From the NCBI GenBank assembly GCA_027627705.1, contig CP091242.1, positions 2,874,290 to 2,938,289 of the forward strand: 64,000 bases of DNA, given 5' to 3'. Of this stretch, positions 36,897 to 45,627 are shown one piece after another (position 1 is the first letter of the stretch; each line of letters begins with the position of its first letter). A program made the translations under genes and the position numbers. This DNA is from Hyphomonadaceae bacterium BL14. Its GTDB lineage: Bacteria; Pseudomonadota; Alphaproteobacteria; Caulobacterales; Maricaulaceae. The notes below the pieces were generated by a model. The model saw only the letters and a program-made list of their open reading frames with translations, was not told the origin of the DNA and ran no database searches.

Positions 36897-37042
36897 CAAT
36901 ACGCTCCTTCAGCTGTGCCGGTGAACAGGGCGTGTTTTGCCGGGTCAGCGGCAAGACCTGCCGGGTCCGGCATGCATGCGCGCTCATGCCCCGAACCAGC
37001 CGTGTCCATCCAAGATACTGTTTCTATAACCTTATTTTTCAT
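36896..37042 (-). CDS. Possible leader peptide ORF overlapping the flgK start
   Basis: Reading from an ATG at 37042, a 48-residue frame (MKNKVIETVSWMD start) runs to a TGA that overlaps the flgK ATG (TGATG). It lies just after the flgK sigma-54 promoter match. It has a weak ribosome site (AGGA, two bases before the ATG). Its first codons are AT-rich, unlike the local background. It may be a coupled leader, or may simply be an open frame in the flgK leader RNA. No homologue is recognised. Confidence 0.25.
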   Translation of the reverse strand: MKNKVIETVSWMDTAGSGHERACMPDPAGLAADPAKHALFTGTAEGAY

Positions 37043-37092
37043 GATCCTGCTCGTTCGGGCGGAATCTGTGCGCCGGTGTGTCTGTCTACAGC

Positions 37093-37107
37093 GCAAGCCC
37101 CGGGCCA
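37093..37107 (-). promoter_or_regulatory. Sigma-54 promoter for flgK-flgL
   Basis: On the minus strand the sequence is TGGCCC, GGGGC, TTGC. It keeps the invariant GG and GC and the correct spacing of the TGGCAC-N5-TTGC consensus. The start of transcription would be near 37081, about 185 bases before flgK, leaving room for a leader. Confidence 0.65.
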
Positions 37108-37200
37108 AAGCGCCAGGGGGCGTCAGGGCGGCAGGAATCGTCCCGGTGGACCCGTCAGAATTTGCCGGGCGGCACCAGGCGGCAGAGGTGGCGCTCGCAC

Positions 37201-37213
37201 TAACTAATTGAAT
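37201..37213 (-). promoter_or_regulatory. IHF-like site between the divergent promoters
   Basis: On the minus strand ATTCAA, TTAG, TTA fits the IHF consensus WATCAA-N4-TTR with one mismatch. It is inside an AT-rich island in otherwise high-GC DNA, and lies between the two sigma-54 elements, where bending by IHF would bring an upstream activator to either polymerase. Confidence 0.5.
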
Positions 37214-37241
37214 TTATTATTTTGCCGGTCCGAATATCGGC

Positions 37242-37256
37242 TGGCGCGCAGCTTGC
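37242..37256 (+). promoter_or_regulatory. Sigma-54 promoter for fliK-flgD-flgE
   Basis: TGGCGC, GCAGC, TTGC matches TGGCAC-N5-TTGC at nearly all fixed positions, with the right spacing. Transcription would start near 37268, about 80 bases before the fliK ATG. FlbD, encoded at 45628, is the likely activator. Confidence 0.75.
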
Positions 37257-37349
37257 TTGTGTGGGCTGGTCGGCCTGCGCCCAAAGTGCGCGGGCTTTGT
37301 AGTTCGCGGCAAAATGCGGCGCATCCCATGAACATCAGGGTTTGTCCCC

Positions 37350-39077
37350 ATGCCGCTTGCGGCCGTCATTCATTCGAGCCCGGCACCGGGCACCGCCGCG
37401 GTCCGCACGGGCAGCGCCGGCGCGCCTGACGGTGCGGGCGCGGCCGCGGCGTTCGATGCACTGCTGGGCAATGTTGTGCCGGCGGATGAGCGTGCTGCCG
37501 GCGGCGTGCGTATGCCCCGGGGCGAGGCGGCACCGGGTGGCGAGGGGAGCCAGAGCGAGGGCGCGCCCTTCACGGCGCAGCAGGACGTGCACCTCGGTGC
37601 CGGGCTGGTCACCATGGACAGGGTGTCCGAAGAGGGCCTAGAGCAGGTTTCGGTGCCGCTGCATGAGCGGGAGCAAGGTCCGGCGGCCACCAGCGAGGAC
37701 ATGGCAGCCGAGGCTAAGCCGGACGCTGTCCAGACTGTCACAGCGCCCGGACCGGCGCCGTCCGGGACCGCGGATGGCGAGGCGGCGCAGATGGATGCCG
37801 GGCGCGCTGCGGGCGTGCGTGACCGGGGCGCTGAAGATGCCGCTCAAAAGCCGGTCGATGCAGCTGGCCTGACCGGGATACCGGACGCGCAACAGGTCGA
37901 AACACTCGAAACGAAATCGATACCGGCCGTGCACAAGGCCGAGGCAGCCGAAACAGCTGCCATCCCGGATGCCGAACTCGTCAAGACACCCGAAGCGACG
38001 GCGATGCCGGACGTGGATACTGCCGAGACACCGGACGTGACGGCGATGCCGGAGGCGCAGGACGCCGCCGTGACTGATGGCGCTGATCTGCCACCGGCTG
38101 GCGGAGAGGGCAGGGCTGAGGCGCTGGCACCCGCCAGGGATGAGGCTGTACCACCCGCGCAAGCGGTTGATTTGCCGCCTCAGCCGGACGGCAATCCAGC
38201 GACTGGCTCTGCAACCGCCATTGAACCCGAGACGGTCCCTCAGCCTGCCTCGCCCGCGCAAGCGCCGGCTGCTGAACTGGTTTCAAACGCGGCATCGGTC
38301 CGCCGCGAGAGCGAGCCGCGCCGCGCCGTCCAGGGCGGCGATGCCGGCAAAGCAGGCGATGAGCCGGCCAAGCCGGCTCAATCCGGTGCCAAGGTTCAGG
38401 AGCCGGCCGCCGCCCCGCCGGCGGCCCCGGCCAAGACCGGCGCACCGGACCTGCCCCTGCCGCTGCGCAGCGCGGACGCTTTCCAGGCGCTCTTGCAAGC
38501 CCAGACCCGGCCTTCCGCCGAGGCCGCAGCACCGCGCGCCGGTGAATTGTCCCTCGACCCGACCGGCGACACCGGCCTGCGCAGTTCGTCCGACCGCGCT
38601 GCAGAATTCCTGCGCACCTCTGGACCGACGCCGCCGGGGGCCACGCCACGTTTTGCACCTCAGACCGTCCAGACCCTGGCTGCCCAGATCGTGCGCCGCC
38701 AGACCGAGGGCGGGCGGGTGTTCGATATCCGGCTTGACCCGCCCGAGCTGGGCCGGGTCGGTGTGCGCCTTGAGATGGGCAAGGATCAGATGGTCAAGGC
38801 CATGCTGAGCGCCGAGCGGCCCGACACGCTGCAGGAGCTCCAGCGTACAGCGCGTGAACTGGAGCGCGCGCTGGCCGACGCCGGGCTGAATCTGGCCGAG
38901 AACGGCCTGTCTTTCTCCCTCGGCGGCGAGCGTGGCGAGCGCGATGCGCAAGGGTTTGATGCGCCGCGCAGCGCGCGCAGCGTTGTCGAGATTGACGTGG
39001 CGCGTCCCGGTGCGCCGCTGACCGCGCTGTACGGTTTCGCCCTGGCCCGCGCCGCGGGTCTGGACATTCAGGCATGA
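37350..39077 (+). CDS. fliK: FliK, flagellar hook-length control protein
   Basis: 575 residues. The long N-terminal part (about 1-425) is low-complexity, rich in Ala, Pro, Glu and Asp, and acts as the flexible ruler; residues about 185-245 contain imperfect short repeats (alternating ETP, AIPDAE and AMPD elements). The C-terminal domain (about 430-545) has the Flg_hook signature (VFDIRLDPPELGRVGVRLEMGKDQMVKAML) that contacts FlhB. It is the first gene of the fliK-flgD-flgE operon, 21 bases before flgD. Confidence 0.92.
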   Translation: MPLAAVIHSSPAPGTAAVRTGSAGAPDGAGAAAAFDALLGNVVPADERAAGGVRMPRGEAAPGGEGSQSEGAPFTAQQDVHLGAGLVTMDRVSEEGLEQVSVPLHEREQGPAATSEDMAAEAKPDAVQTVTAPGPAPSGTADGEAAQMDAGRAAGVRDRGAEDAAQKPVDAAGLTGIPDAQQVETLETKSIPAVHKAEAAETAAIPDAELVKTPEATAMPDVDTAETPDVTAMPEAQDAAVTDGADLPPAGGEGRAEALAPARDEAVPPAQAVDLPPQPDGNPATGSATAIEPETVPQPASPAQAPAAELVSNAASVRRESEPRRAVQGGDAGKAGDEPAKPAQSGAKVQEPAAAPPAAPAKTGAPDLPLPLRSADAFQALLQAQTRPSAEAAAPRAGELSLDPTGDTGLRSSSDRAAEFLRTSGPTPPGATPRFAPQTVQTLAAQIVRRQTEGGRVFDIRLDPPELGRVGVRLEMGKDQMVKAMLSAERPDTLQELQRTARELERALADAGLNLAENGLSFSLGGERGERDAQGFDAPRSARSVVEIDVARPGAPLTALYGFALARAAGLDIQA

Positions 39078-39098
39078 CACTCGTGAGGACTCTTCGCC

Positions 39099-39779
39099 AT
39101 GACGCTTGATCTCAACCCGATCGGCCAGATCCTGCCCGGCATGAACGGGGCGTCTGACAGCGGTCTGGCCGCTGGCAATCTGGCGGACAATTTCGACACG
39201 TTTCTGCGCTTGCTGACCCAGCAGCTGCAGAACCAGGATCCGCTCAACCCGATGGATTCACAGGAATTCGTCAACCAGCTGGTTCAATTCTCTTCGGTGG
39301 AACAGCAGATTGCACAGACCCGTTCGCTTGATGCCTTGCTGGCCATGCAGAGCGCCAGCGCCGTGATGTCGGCCTCGGGTTATGTCGGACGCGACGTGAC
39401 TCTGGCGACCGATACGGCGGAGCTGGCCGGGAATGAAGCACGCTGGAGCTACAGCCTGGATCGCAACGCCCAGGGCGCTGACCTGGTGGTCAGCGACCGC
39501 AACGGGCGCGTGGTGGCGACCCTGCCCGGCGAGACCGGGGCGGGCAGCCATGAACTGCTCTGGAACGGCAAGGATATGGCCGGCAATACGCTGGCGCCGG
39601 GCCTCTACAAGCTGGAAGTCGTGGCGCGTGACGCACAAGGCGAACGTATTACGTCGTCGGTGCGCGTGTCCGGCCGGGTGACCGGTGTGGACCTGTCCGG
39701 CCCCGAAGTTCGTGTTGAACTGGGTGCGGTGAGCGCGCCCTTCGCCAATGTCATCGCCGTGCGTGAGGCGCGCGGCTGA
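39099..39779 (+). CDS. flgD: FlgD, flagellar hook cap/scaffold protein
   Basis: 226 residues. The N-terminal scaffold region carries the family pattern FLRLLTQQLQNQDPLNPMDSQEFVNQLVQFSSVEQQI (about residues 32-68). The FlgD Ig-like and Tudor-like domains follow (WNGKDMAGNTLAPGLYKLEVVARD). It caps the growing hook so that FlgE can polymerise, and is then lost. The next gene, flgE, begins 91 bases after it. Confidence 0.94.
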   Translation: MTLDLNPIGQILPGMNGASDSGLAAGNLADNFDTFLRLLTQQLQNQDPLNPMDSQEFVNQLVQFSSVEQQIAQTRSLDALLAMQSASAVMSASGYVGRDVTLATDTAELAGNEARWSYSLDRNAQGADLVVSDRNGRVVATLPGETGAGSHELLWNGKDMAGNTLAPGLYKLEVVARDAQGERITSSVRVSGRVTGVDLSGPEVRVELGAVSAPFANVIAVREARG

Positions 39780-39870
39780 TCATAACCGGGCGCCTGAAGG
39801 TGCCCTGACAAAACACTTGGAGCCGGGGCAAAAGCCCCCGCATCCGGGCAGGACGTGGGAGACTGAAAGC

Positions 39871-41262
39871 ATGTCTATCAACTCGGCTATGATTACGGGG
39901 GCGTCGGGCCTGCTCGCCAATTCTTCGGCGCTGGCGGCGATCTCCGACAACATCGCGAACGTGAACACCACCGGCTACAAGCGGGTGGCCACCATCTTCA
40001 CGCCCAACTACAAGATCGGCGGCGGCGGAGACGCGCGCTATGCTTCTGCCGGCGTTACCTCCAATTCGCGCCTTGATATCAATTCAGCGGGAATTCTCAA
40101 TCCGAGCTCCTCGCCAACGGATCTGGCCATTGACGGCAACGGCTTCTTCGTCGTGCGTCCGGTCGCGACGTCCAATACCGGCACGGACTCCGTGCTGTTC
40201 ACCCGGTCAGGCGCGTTCCAGACCGACAGCTCGGGCTTCCTGCGCAATGATGCCGGCATGTATTTGTATGCCTGGCCGGTGTCGGCGGACGGGACGGTGA
40301 ACCAGAACCCGTCCAATCTCGACCAGCTTGAGGCGATCAACCTGTCCAATATCGGCGGTGCGGCGGAGGCAACCTCGTCTATCCGCATCAATGCCAACCT
40401 GCAGGCCAGCCAGGCGGTTTCGCCTGCCGCAGCGACATATGACGCGGCCGACCCGGCCTTCAACATGGCCTCGGGTACCGTCACGCCGGACTTCCAGCGC
40501 ACGATCCAGGTGTTTGACAGCCAGGGCGGGGTGCGTTCGATCACTCTGTCCCTGCTCAAATCGCCCACTGCCAACCAGTGGTTCACGGAGTTGCATGTTG
40601 AGCCGGCCGCGGACGTCAGCACCGGGGCGGGTCTCAATAACGGTCAGGTCGCCACCGGAATCGTGGCGTTCGATACCAATGGCCAGATCAATCCGGGTGC
40701 CTCGACCCTGCCCACGTCGCTCAACTTCCTGGCTTCGGACTTCGCCGGCGTTCTGGGTGCCAATCAGGTCCAGTGGGCCGCGGCGACAGGCGTGGGTGCC
40801 CAGACGGTCAGTCTGGATCTGGGCACGGCGGGCGCGCCGGGCGGCATCACCCAGTTCGACAGCCCGTCGACGCTGAATTCCACCACAGTGGACGGGGCGA
40901 TCTTCGGGTCGTTCGCCGGGGTGGAAGTGAGCCCGGACGGGTTCGTTTCAGCGCGCTTCTCCAACGGTGTTGTGCGCCAGATCTATCAGGTCCCGGTTGC
41001 AACTGTGGCCAATCCCAACGGCATGGCCAGTGTGGGCGGGGCCTCGTTCCAGGTGACCGAAAACTCCGGTGCCTTCACGATGAACGCCCCTGGGCGCGGT
41101 GCCTCAGGCACGATCGCGTCCAATTCGGTGGAGAACTCCAATGTCGATATCGCCACCGAGTTTTCCCAGTTGATCATTACCCAGCGGGCCTATTCGGCCT
41201 CCTCGCGCATCATCACCACGGCAGACGAAATGCTCGCTGAAGCCATCCAGATGAAGCGCTAG
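39871..41262 (+). CDS. flgE: FlgE, flagellar hook protein
   Basis: About 463 residues. N-terminal rod-type domain MSINSAMITGASGLLANSS, then SDNIANVNTTGYKRVATIF; hook-specific D1 and D2 regions (about 80-400, with LAIDGNGFFVVRP) follow, and the C-terminal D0 helix ends VDIATEFSQLIITQRAYSASSRIITTADEMLAEAIQMKR. The ATG at 39871 is preferred over an upstream in-frame start at 39748, which overlaps flgD and lacks family similarity. Its transcript ends at a strong terminator 41 bases after the stop. Confidence 0.95.
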   Translation: MSINSAMITGASGLLANSSALAAISDNIANVNTTGYKRVATIFTPNYKIGGGGDARYASAGVTSNSRLDINSAGILNPSSSPTDLAIDGNGFFVVRPVATSNTGTDSVLFTRSGAFQTDSSGFLRNDAGMYLYAWPVSADGTVNQNPSNLDQLEAINLSNIGGAAEATSSIRINANLQASQAVSPAAATYDAADPAFNMASGTVTPDFQRTIQVFDSQGGVRSITLSLLKSPTANQWFTELHVEPAADVSTGAGLNNGQVATGIVAFDTNGQINPGASTLPTSLNFLASDFAGVLGANQVQWAAATGVGAQTVSLDLGTAGAPGGITQFDSPSTLNSTTVDGAIFGSFAGVEVSPDGFVSARFSNGVVRQIYQVPVATVANPNGMASVGGASFQVTENSGAFTMNAPGRGASGTIASNSVENSNVDIATEFSQLIITQRAYSASSRIITTADEMLAEAIQMKR

Positions 41263-41302
41263 ATCTGACTGCTTCTCCCGCCGTCCCACCGGCGTTCCCT
41301 CG

Positions 41303-41334
41303 CCCCGGCGCGCAAGCGCCGGGGTGAATTTTTT
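41303..41334 (+). terminator. Rho-independent terminator after flgE
   Basis: CCCCGGCG (41303-41310) and CGCCGGGG (41317-41324) pair perfectly around a six-base loop and are followed by TGAA and six T residues. It separates the hook operon from sciP. Confidence 0.9.
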
Positions 41335-41455
41335 CTAAAGCTCTGATTAGCCTGACGTTTACCTTGGGCTTTAGAGGTTCGGAAAGGCACTTGGGTTATA
41401 ACCATCCCATCAAAAGGGCGCGCGACAGACGCGCCTGTTGACAAGGATGGGTCGG

Positions 41456-41728
41456 ATGGAACGTCGAGCGAAGAAGGAAAACTATGTGATCGGGCCGGAT
41501 GGCAGCCCGCTCACAGTGGCCGATCTGCCGAGCCCGGAGACCCAGCGGTGGGTGATCCGGCGCAAGGCCGAAGTGGTCGCAGCGGTCCGCGGCGGGCTGC
41601 TCAGCCTTGACGAGGCGTGTGATCGCTACAGCCTGACAGTGGAGGAATTCCTCACCTGGCAGCGCGCGATCGACCGCCATGGCCTGGCCGGGCTGCGCAC
41701 CACCCGGATACAGCACTATCGCCAATAG
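41456..41728 (+). CDS. sciP: SciP-type (DUF1153) CtrA inhibitor
   Basis: About 90 residues, a helix-turn-helix protein matching the short alphaproteobacterial DUF1153 family: YVIGPDGSPLTVADLPSP, RWVIRRKAEVVAAVRGGLLSLDEACDRYSLTVEEFLTWQRAI, ending GLRTTRIQHYRQ. In Caulobacter SciP binds CtrA and blocks activation of CtrA promoters, and its gene likewise sits between flgE and fliF. The ATG at 41456 is chosen because AAGGA stands eight bases before it; an upstream ATG at 41447 overlaps that site. A weak CtrA-like sequence (TTAG-N7-TTTA, 41347-41361) lies upstream. Confidence 0.88.
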   Translation: MERRAKKENYVIGPDGSPLTVADLPSPETQRWVIRRKAEVVAAVRGGLLSLDEACDRYSLTVEEFLTWQRAIDRHGLAGLRTTRIQHYRQ

Positions 41729-41801
41729 CAGGCGCGGAACATGGTTTGCTGCGGGCGTGCGCCACCGGGCGCGCGCCCGCAGTGCATTCTGGTTCAAGTC
41801 G

Positions 41802-41816
41802 TTAAGCCCTCGTTTA
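41802..41816. promoter_or_regulatory. CtrA-like box ahead of the fliF operon
   Basis: TTAA, seven bases, TTTA: seven of eight consensus positions, 37 bases before the fliF start codon. Early flagellar operons such as fliF are known CtrA targets in Caulobacter. Placing the box here would make CtrA the input to a transcript that encodes FlbD. Confidence 0.55.
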
Positions 41817-41852
41817 CGCGGGCGGTGGGAAAAACTTGCCTAGCCGGGAGCC

Positions 41853-43535
41853 ATGCGCGCACCCGGACTGTTTCTGAGGCGGGGCCCTTCGCACGTGACG
41901 GCGTTTTTTGAACAGCTTTCCCGATTGGGAATTGGCCGCCTGAGCCTGATTTTCGGGCTGACCGCCGGCGTAGCGCTGGCGCTCATCCTGCTGCTGGTCA
42001 ATCCGGGCAGCGGATCCCAGGCGCTGTTGTATTCCGGGCTCGAGGCGCGAGACGCGGCCTCGGTGGCCGAGCGCCTGGAAGGGGCCGGCATCCCCTATGA
42101 GCTGCGCGATGGCGGCTCGGCAATCTATGTGCCCGCCGCCCAGGTCGATCAGGCGCGCCTGCGCGTGGCGTCGGGCGGCGCGCTGAGCTTCGGTTCTGTG
42201 GGATATGAAATCTTCGATTCCAATGACGGTATCGGTGCCACCAGCTTCGTCCAGAACGTCAATGCGCGCCGGGCCCTGGAAGGCGAGCTGGCGCGCTCCA
42301 TCAACGCCATCAGTGCGGTGTCGGGCGCGCGCGTGCATCTGGTCCTGCCTGAACGCCGCCTGTTCTCGCGCGAGCAGCAGGAGCCGTCGGCCTCTGTGGT
42401 GATCAGCGTCCGCGGACAGCTGTCACCAGGCCAGGTCTCCACCATCAGCAACCTGATCGCCACGGCCGTGCCGGGCCTGTCACCGTCGCGAATCACCATC
42501 GCTGACGATCAGGGCCGGCTTCTTGCCAGCCCCAGCGACGGCGACACGTTCGGCGGCGTGGCTATTGAAGAGCGCCGCACCGGTCTGGAAGCTGCCCTGC
42601 GCCAGCGCATTCTGGACGTGGTTGAAGGCGTGGTCGGCCCCGGCGCTGCGCGCGTGGTGGTCACGGCGCAGGTGAACCGTGAAAGCCTGACCGAGACCCG
42701 GCTGGAGTTTGATCCCAATCTGCAGGTGGAAGTGAGCCGCGAGGTTCAGAGCGAGGAAACCAGCGAGCCCGCCGGGCGCCAGGGAGCCGTGTCCGCCACC
42801 GAAAACCAGCCTGGTGCCGATGAGCCTGCCGCCGGGCCGGGCGAGATGGCCACATCGCGGCGCAGCACGAATGTGCGTAATTTCGAGAACTCGCGGACCA
42901 CCAGCACCCGTGTGGTCGAGGCCGGCGAGCTGCAAAGACTGGCCGTGTCGGTGGTCGTCGACGAACGCTCGGTGCGGGGCGAGGACGGCGCGCCGGTGTT
43001 CGAGCCGCGCACCGAAGAAGAGATGGAGCGGATTCGCGCGCTGGTGGCCGCCGCGGCGGGCATGGACGTGAGGGCCATCGATGGCGAGCGTCACGTTCTG
43101 GAAGTGGCGCAGATGCGCTTTTCGCGGCCGGACCTGCTGGCGGGAACCCCCGCGCCTGAAGGCTTCCGCATGGAGCGCGCTGACATCATGCGCGCCGCCG
43201 AGCTGGCCGTGATCGCCCTGATGGGCCTGCTGATCATCTTCCTGGTGGCGCGCCCGCTGGTGCGCGGCGCAATTGGCGGCGGGTCCGCCGTGGCCGGTCC
43301 GGGCGATGCCGCTGTGCTTCCCGGCCGGGCCGGGCAGGCCCAGATCGCCGCAAGGCCGGGCTCTGACGGCGGGGCCCTTCTGCCAGGCAGCGACGAAGAC
43401 GAGGAGCGCATTGATGTCGCCCACATTGATGGCCAGGTGAAGAAATCGTCGGTGCGCAAGGTCGCCGCTCTTATCGAACAGCACCCGGACGAGACCATGA
43501 GCATTCTGCGCACCTGGATGCATGAGAGTGCGTGA
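41853..43535 (+). CDS. fliF: FliF, flagellar MS-ring protein
   Basis: 560 residues. First membrane helix at about 29-49 ([20 protein letters not shown]), then the YscJ/FliF secretin-like ring-building domains (about 50-230), a long periplasmic disordered segment (about 270-350) and a second helix (about 440-465, [19 protein letters not shown]). The cytoplasmic tail ends [25 protein letters not shown], which binds FliG. It founds the basal body. The stop overlaps the fliG start by one base (TGATG). An alternative GTG at 41895 would shorten the N-terminus by 14 residues. Confidence 0.95.
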   Translation: MRAPGLFLRRGPSHVTAFFEQLSRLGIGRLSLIFGLTAGVALALILLLVNPGSGSQALLYSGLEARDAASVAERLEGAGIPYELRDGGSAIYVPAAQVDQARLRVASGGALSFGSVGYEIFDSNDGIGATSFVQNVNARRALEGELARSINAISAVSGARVHLVLPERRLFSREQQEPSASVVISVRGQLSPGQVSTISNLIATAVPGLSPSRITIADDQGRLLASPSDGDTFGGVAIEERRTGLEAALRQRILDVVEGVVGPGAARVVVTAQVNRESLTETRLEFDPNLQVEVSREVQSEETSEPAGRQGAVSATENQPGADEPAAGPGEMATSRRSTNVRNFENSRTTSTRVVEAGELQRLAVSVVVDERSVRGEDGAPVFEPRTEEEMERIRALVAAAAGMDVRAIDGERHVLEVAQMRFSRPDLLAGTPAPEGFRMERADIMRAAELAVIALMGLLIIFLVARPLVRGAIGGGSAVAGPGDAAVLPGRAGQAQIAARPGSDGGALLPGSDEDEERIDVAHIDGQVKKSSVRKVAALIEQHPDETMSILRTWMHESA

Positions 43536-44569
43536 TGGCTGACGGCACCACAAACACCCGCAAGATTGATGATCCGTCCCGCCTCGCCGGGCCGGAGAAG
43601 GCCGCCGTCCTGTTGCTGGCACTCGGGGACGAGCAGCGCCGTCTTTGGGAGATGATGGACGATGAGGAGATCCGCGTGGTCTCCCAGGCCATGGTCGGAC
43701 TTGGCAGTGTCACCGCCAGCGCGGTGGAGAAGCTGATCCTCGACTTCGTCGGCTCCATGTCCTCGACCGGTTCGATTACCGGCTCGGTCGAGCAGGCCCA
43801 GCGCGTCCTCTCCGCCTTTCTGCCCAAGGAGAAGGTGGAGACCATCATGGAGGAGCTGCGTGGTCCGGCCGGCCGGACCATGTGGGACAAGCTGGCGAAT
43901 GTGAACGAGGTCGTCCTCGCCAACTATTTCAAGAATGAATATCCCCAGACCGTCGCGGTGGTGTTGTCCAAGGTCAAGCCCGACCATGCCTCGCGCGTGC
44001 TCGGCGCCCTGCCTGAAGACTTCGCGCTGGAAGTGGTGATGCGCATGCTGCGCATGGAACCGGTGCAGCGCGAGATCCTCGAGAAGATAGAGGAGACGCT
44101 GCGCACTGAATTCATGAGCAATCTGGCGCGCACGTCCAAGCAGGACAGCCACGAGCTGATGGCGGACATTTTCAACAATTTCGACCGCCAGACCGAAAAC
44201 CGCTTCCTGGCGAATCTGGAAGAACGCAATCGCGACAGCGCCGAGAAAATCCGCTCGCTGATGTTCGTGTTCGAGGACCTCGGAAAGCTCGACCCGCAAG
44301 GCGTGCAGACGCTGATGCGCTCGGTGCCCAAGGACCAGATGGGCCTGGCGCTCAAGGGGGCCTCGGACACACTGCGCGATCTATTTTTCTCCAACATGTC
44401 CGAACGCGCGGCGAAAATTCTGCGCGAGGATATGGCGGCCATGGGGCCGGTGCGCCTGAAAGACGTCGATCAGGCCCAGCAGACCATGGTCAATCTCGCC
44501 AAGGATCTGGCCGCCAAGGGTGAGATCCTGATTGCGGACGGCGGCGGCGACGACGAGCTGATTTACTGA
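43535..44569 (+). CDS. fliG: FliG, flagellar rotor switch protein
   Basis: About 344 residues with N, middle and C domains. The N domain ([25 protein letters not shown]) binds FliF. The middle domain holds [15 protein letters not shown], close to the EHPQ motif, and the C domain ([34 protein letters not shown]) carries the torque helix. It mounts on the MS ring and meets the stator. It is coupled to fliF. Confidence 0.95.
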   Translation: MADGTTNTRKIDDPSRLAGPEKAAVLLLALGDEQRRLWEMMDDEEIRVVSQAMVGLGSVTASAVEKLILDFVGSMSSTGSITGSVEQAQRVLSAFLPKEKVETIMEELRGPAGRTMWDKLANVNEVVLANYFKNEYPQTVAVVLSKVKPDHASRVLGALPEDFALEVVMRMLRMEPVQREILEKIEETLRTEFMSNLARTSKQDSHELMADIFNNFDRQTENRFLANLEERNRDSAEKIRSLMFVFEDLGKLDPQGVQTLMRSVPKDQMGLALKGASDTLRDLFFSNMSERAAKILREDMAAMGPVRLKDVDQAQQTMVNLAKDLAAKGEILIADGGGDDELIY

Positions 44570-44580
44570 GGGAGGCGGAC

Positions 44581-45228
44581 ATGACGGCATCATTCAAACG
44601 GTTCGCCTTCGACCGCGAGTACGCCGCGGACGGGACAGTGCTGCGCGATGGCGACCGCGTGCGCCGCATCTTCACCGAGGACGAGGCGCGCGCCATGGCT
44701 GACATGGCGGCAAACAAGGCCGCGGACGCCGATGCGCAAAAGCAGGCCGAGACACTGCGCCAGATATCCGGGCGGATGCAGGCGGTGCTGGCGCGCATGG
44801 AGTCCGAGTCCGAAGCGATACGCGAGGATGCGGTGCGTCTGGCGGTGGCCGCCGCGCGCGCCATCGCCGGCGCGGCGCTGGATCGATATGGCGCTGACAC
44901 GATTGAGGCCTGCGCCCGCGAGGCCCTGGCCGAGCTGCGCGCCGAGCCACGTCTGGCGGTGCGGGTGGCGCCGTCTCTGGTGGACGATCTTGCACAACGC
45001 CTCGACAGCGAAGCGGCCCGTCTGGGGTTTGAGGGCGCAGTCATCGTCCGCGCTGATGAGGATGTCAGCGCCGGGGATGTGGTGCTGGAGTGGCGCGCCG
45101 GTGCAGTCGAGCGCACGGCTTCCGACATCGAGGCGCGCCTTGAAGAGACTGCCCGCAAATGGCTGGCCGCACCGGCAGCCGACAGAGACGGGTCATCTGG
45201 CGCAAGCGCCGGCGGTCAGGCCGCATAA
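44581..45228 (+). CDS. fliH: FliH/FlbE, flagellar export ATPase regulator
   Basis: 215 residues, a mostly helical, coiled-coil protein of the FliH/FlbE type (start FAFDREYAADG; about 60-110 charged helices; C-terminal domain with ARKWLAAPAADR). FliH holds the export ATPase FliI near the C-ring. It is weakly conserved, and the assignment leans on position between fliG and fliN, as in Caulobacter where it is called flbE. Ribosome site GGGAGG is seven bases before the ATG. Confidence 0.82.
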   Translation: MTASFKRFAFDREYAADGTVLRDGDRVRRIFTEDEARAMADMAANKAADADAQKQAETLRQISGRMQAVLARMESESEAIREDAVRLAVAAARAIAGAALDRYGADTIEACAREALAELRAEPRLAVRVAPSLVDDLAQRLDSEAARLGFEGAVIVRADEDVSAGDVVLEWRAGAVERTASDIEARLEETARKWLAAPAADRDGSSGASAGGQAA

Positions 45229-45239
45229 AGGAGACAATA

Positions 45240-45593
45240 ATGAGCCAGGATGATTTGCAGCTTCAGGACCTCGCCGGCTCGCAAGCCGAGCTGACCCCCG
45301 GCGGGGGCGCTGGTCAGTCACTGATCGAGGATGAGGTGCGCACCGCTGTCGACCTGGCACCGGTGTTCGATGTGCCGGTTAACATCTCTGCCGTTCTGGG
45401 CAAGGCGCATATCGACGTCAACTCGCTGCTCAAGCTCACCGCCGGATCGGTTCTGGAACTGGACCGCAAGGTGGGCGAGGCGATCGACATCTATGTCAAC
45501 AACCGGCTGGTCGCGCGCGGCGAGGTGGTGGTTGTCGAGGACAGGCTGGGCGTAACCATGACGGAAATCATCAAGGATGGTGACGGCTCATGA
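45240..45593 (+). CDS. fliN: FliN, flagellar C-ring switch protein
   Basis: About 117 residues. A short leader is followed by the SpoA/FliN domain (about 38-112): VFDVPVNISAVLGKAHIDVNSLLKL, then LELDRKVGEAIDIYVNNRLVARGEVVVVEDRLGVTMTEI. It forms the base of the C-ring and helps dock the export ATPase. The ATG at 45240 has an AAGGAG site and follows fliH by 11 bases. Confidence 0.93.
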   Translation: MSQDDLQLQDLAGSQAELTPGGGAGQSLIEDEVRTAVDLAPVFDVPVNISAVLGKAHIDVNSLLKLTAGSVLELDRKVGEAIDIYVNNRLVARGEVVVVEDRLGVTMTEIIKDGDGS

Positions 45594-45627
45594 CCCGGAC
45601 CGAAGCTGTATATGAAGGAGCTGCACG

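Larger units (their letters stand above)
36897..37349. promoter_or_regulatory. Divergent flgK/fliK flagellar control region
   Basis: A 453-base gap without a firm gene. It holds oppositely directed sigma-54 promoter matches (37093-37107 on minus, 37242-37256 on plus), an IHF-like site between them (37201-37213) and an AT-rich patch (37200-37224). The octamer TTTGCCGG occurs at 36936-36943, 37161-37168 and 37221-37228, which could mark activator sites. The layout parallels the divergent sigma-54/IHF control region of Caulobacter hook genes, where FlbD is the activator. Confidence 0.7.

Noticed and set aside
36950..36963. A GCAA...GCCGG string on the minus strand near flgK as a sigma-54 promoter
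   Set aside because: Spacing between the GG and GC elements is eight, not ten; the match at 37093-37107 has correct spacing.
37208..37429. Plus-strand 73-residue open frame in front of fliK
   Set aside because: It starts at a TTG, covers the sigma-54 promoter and overlaps the fliK start in another frame.
41766..41780. GC palindrome after sciP as terminator
   Set aside because: There is no T-run and the stem is a simple GC alternation, expected in this composition.
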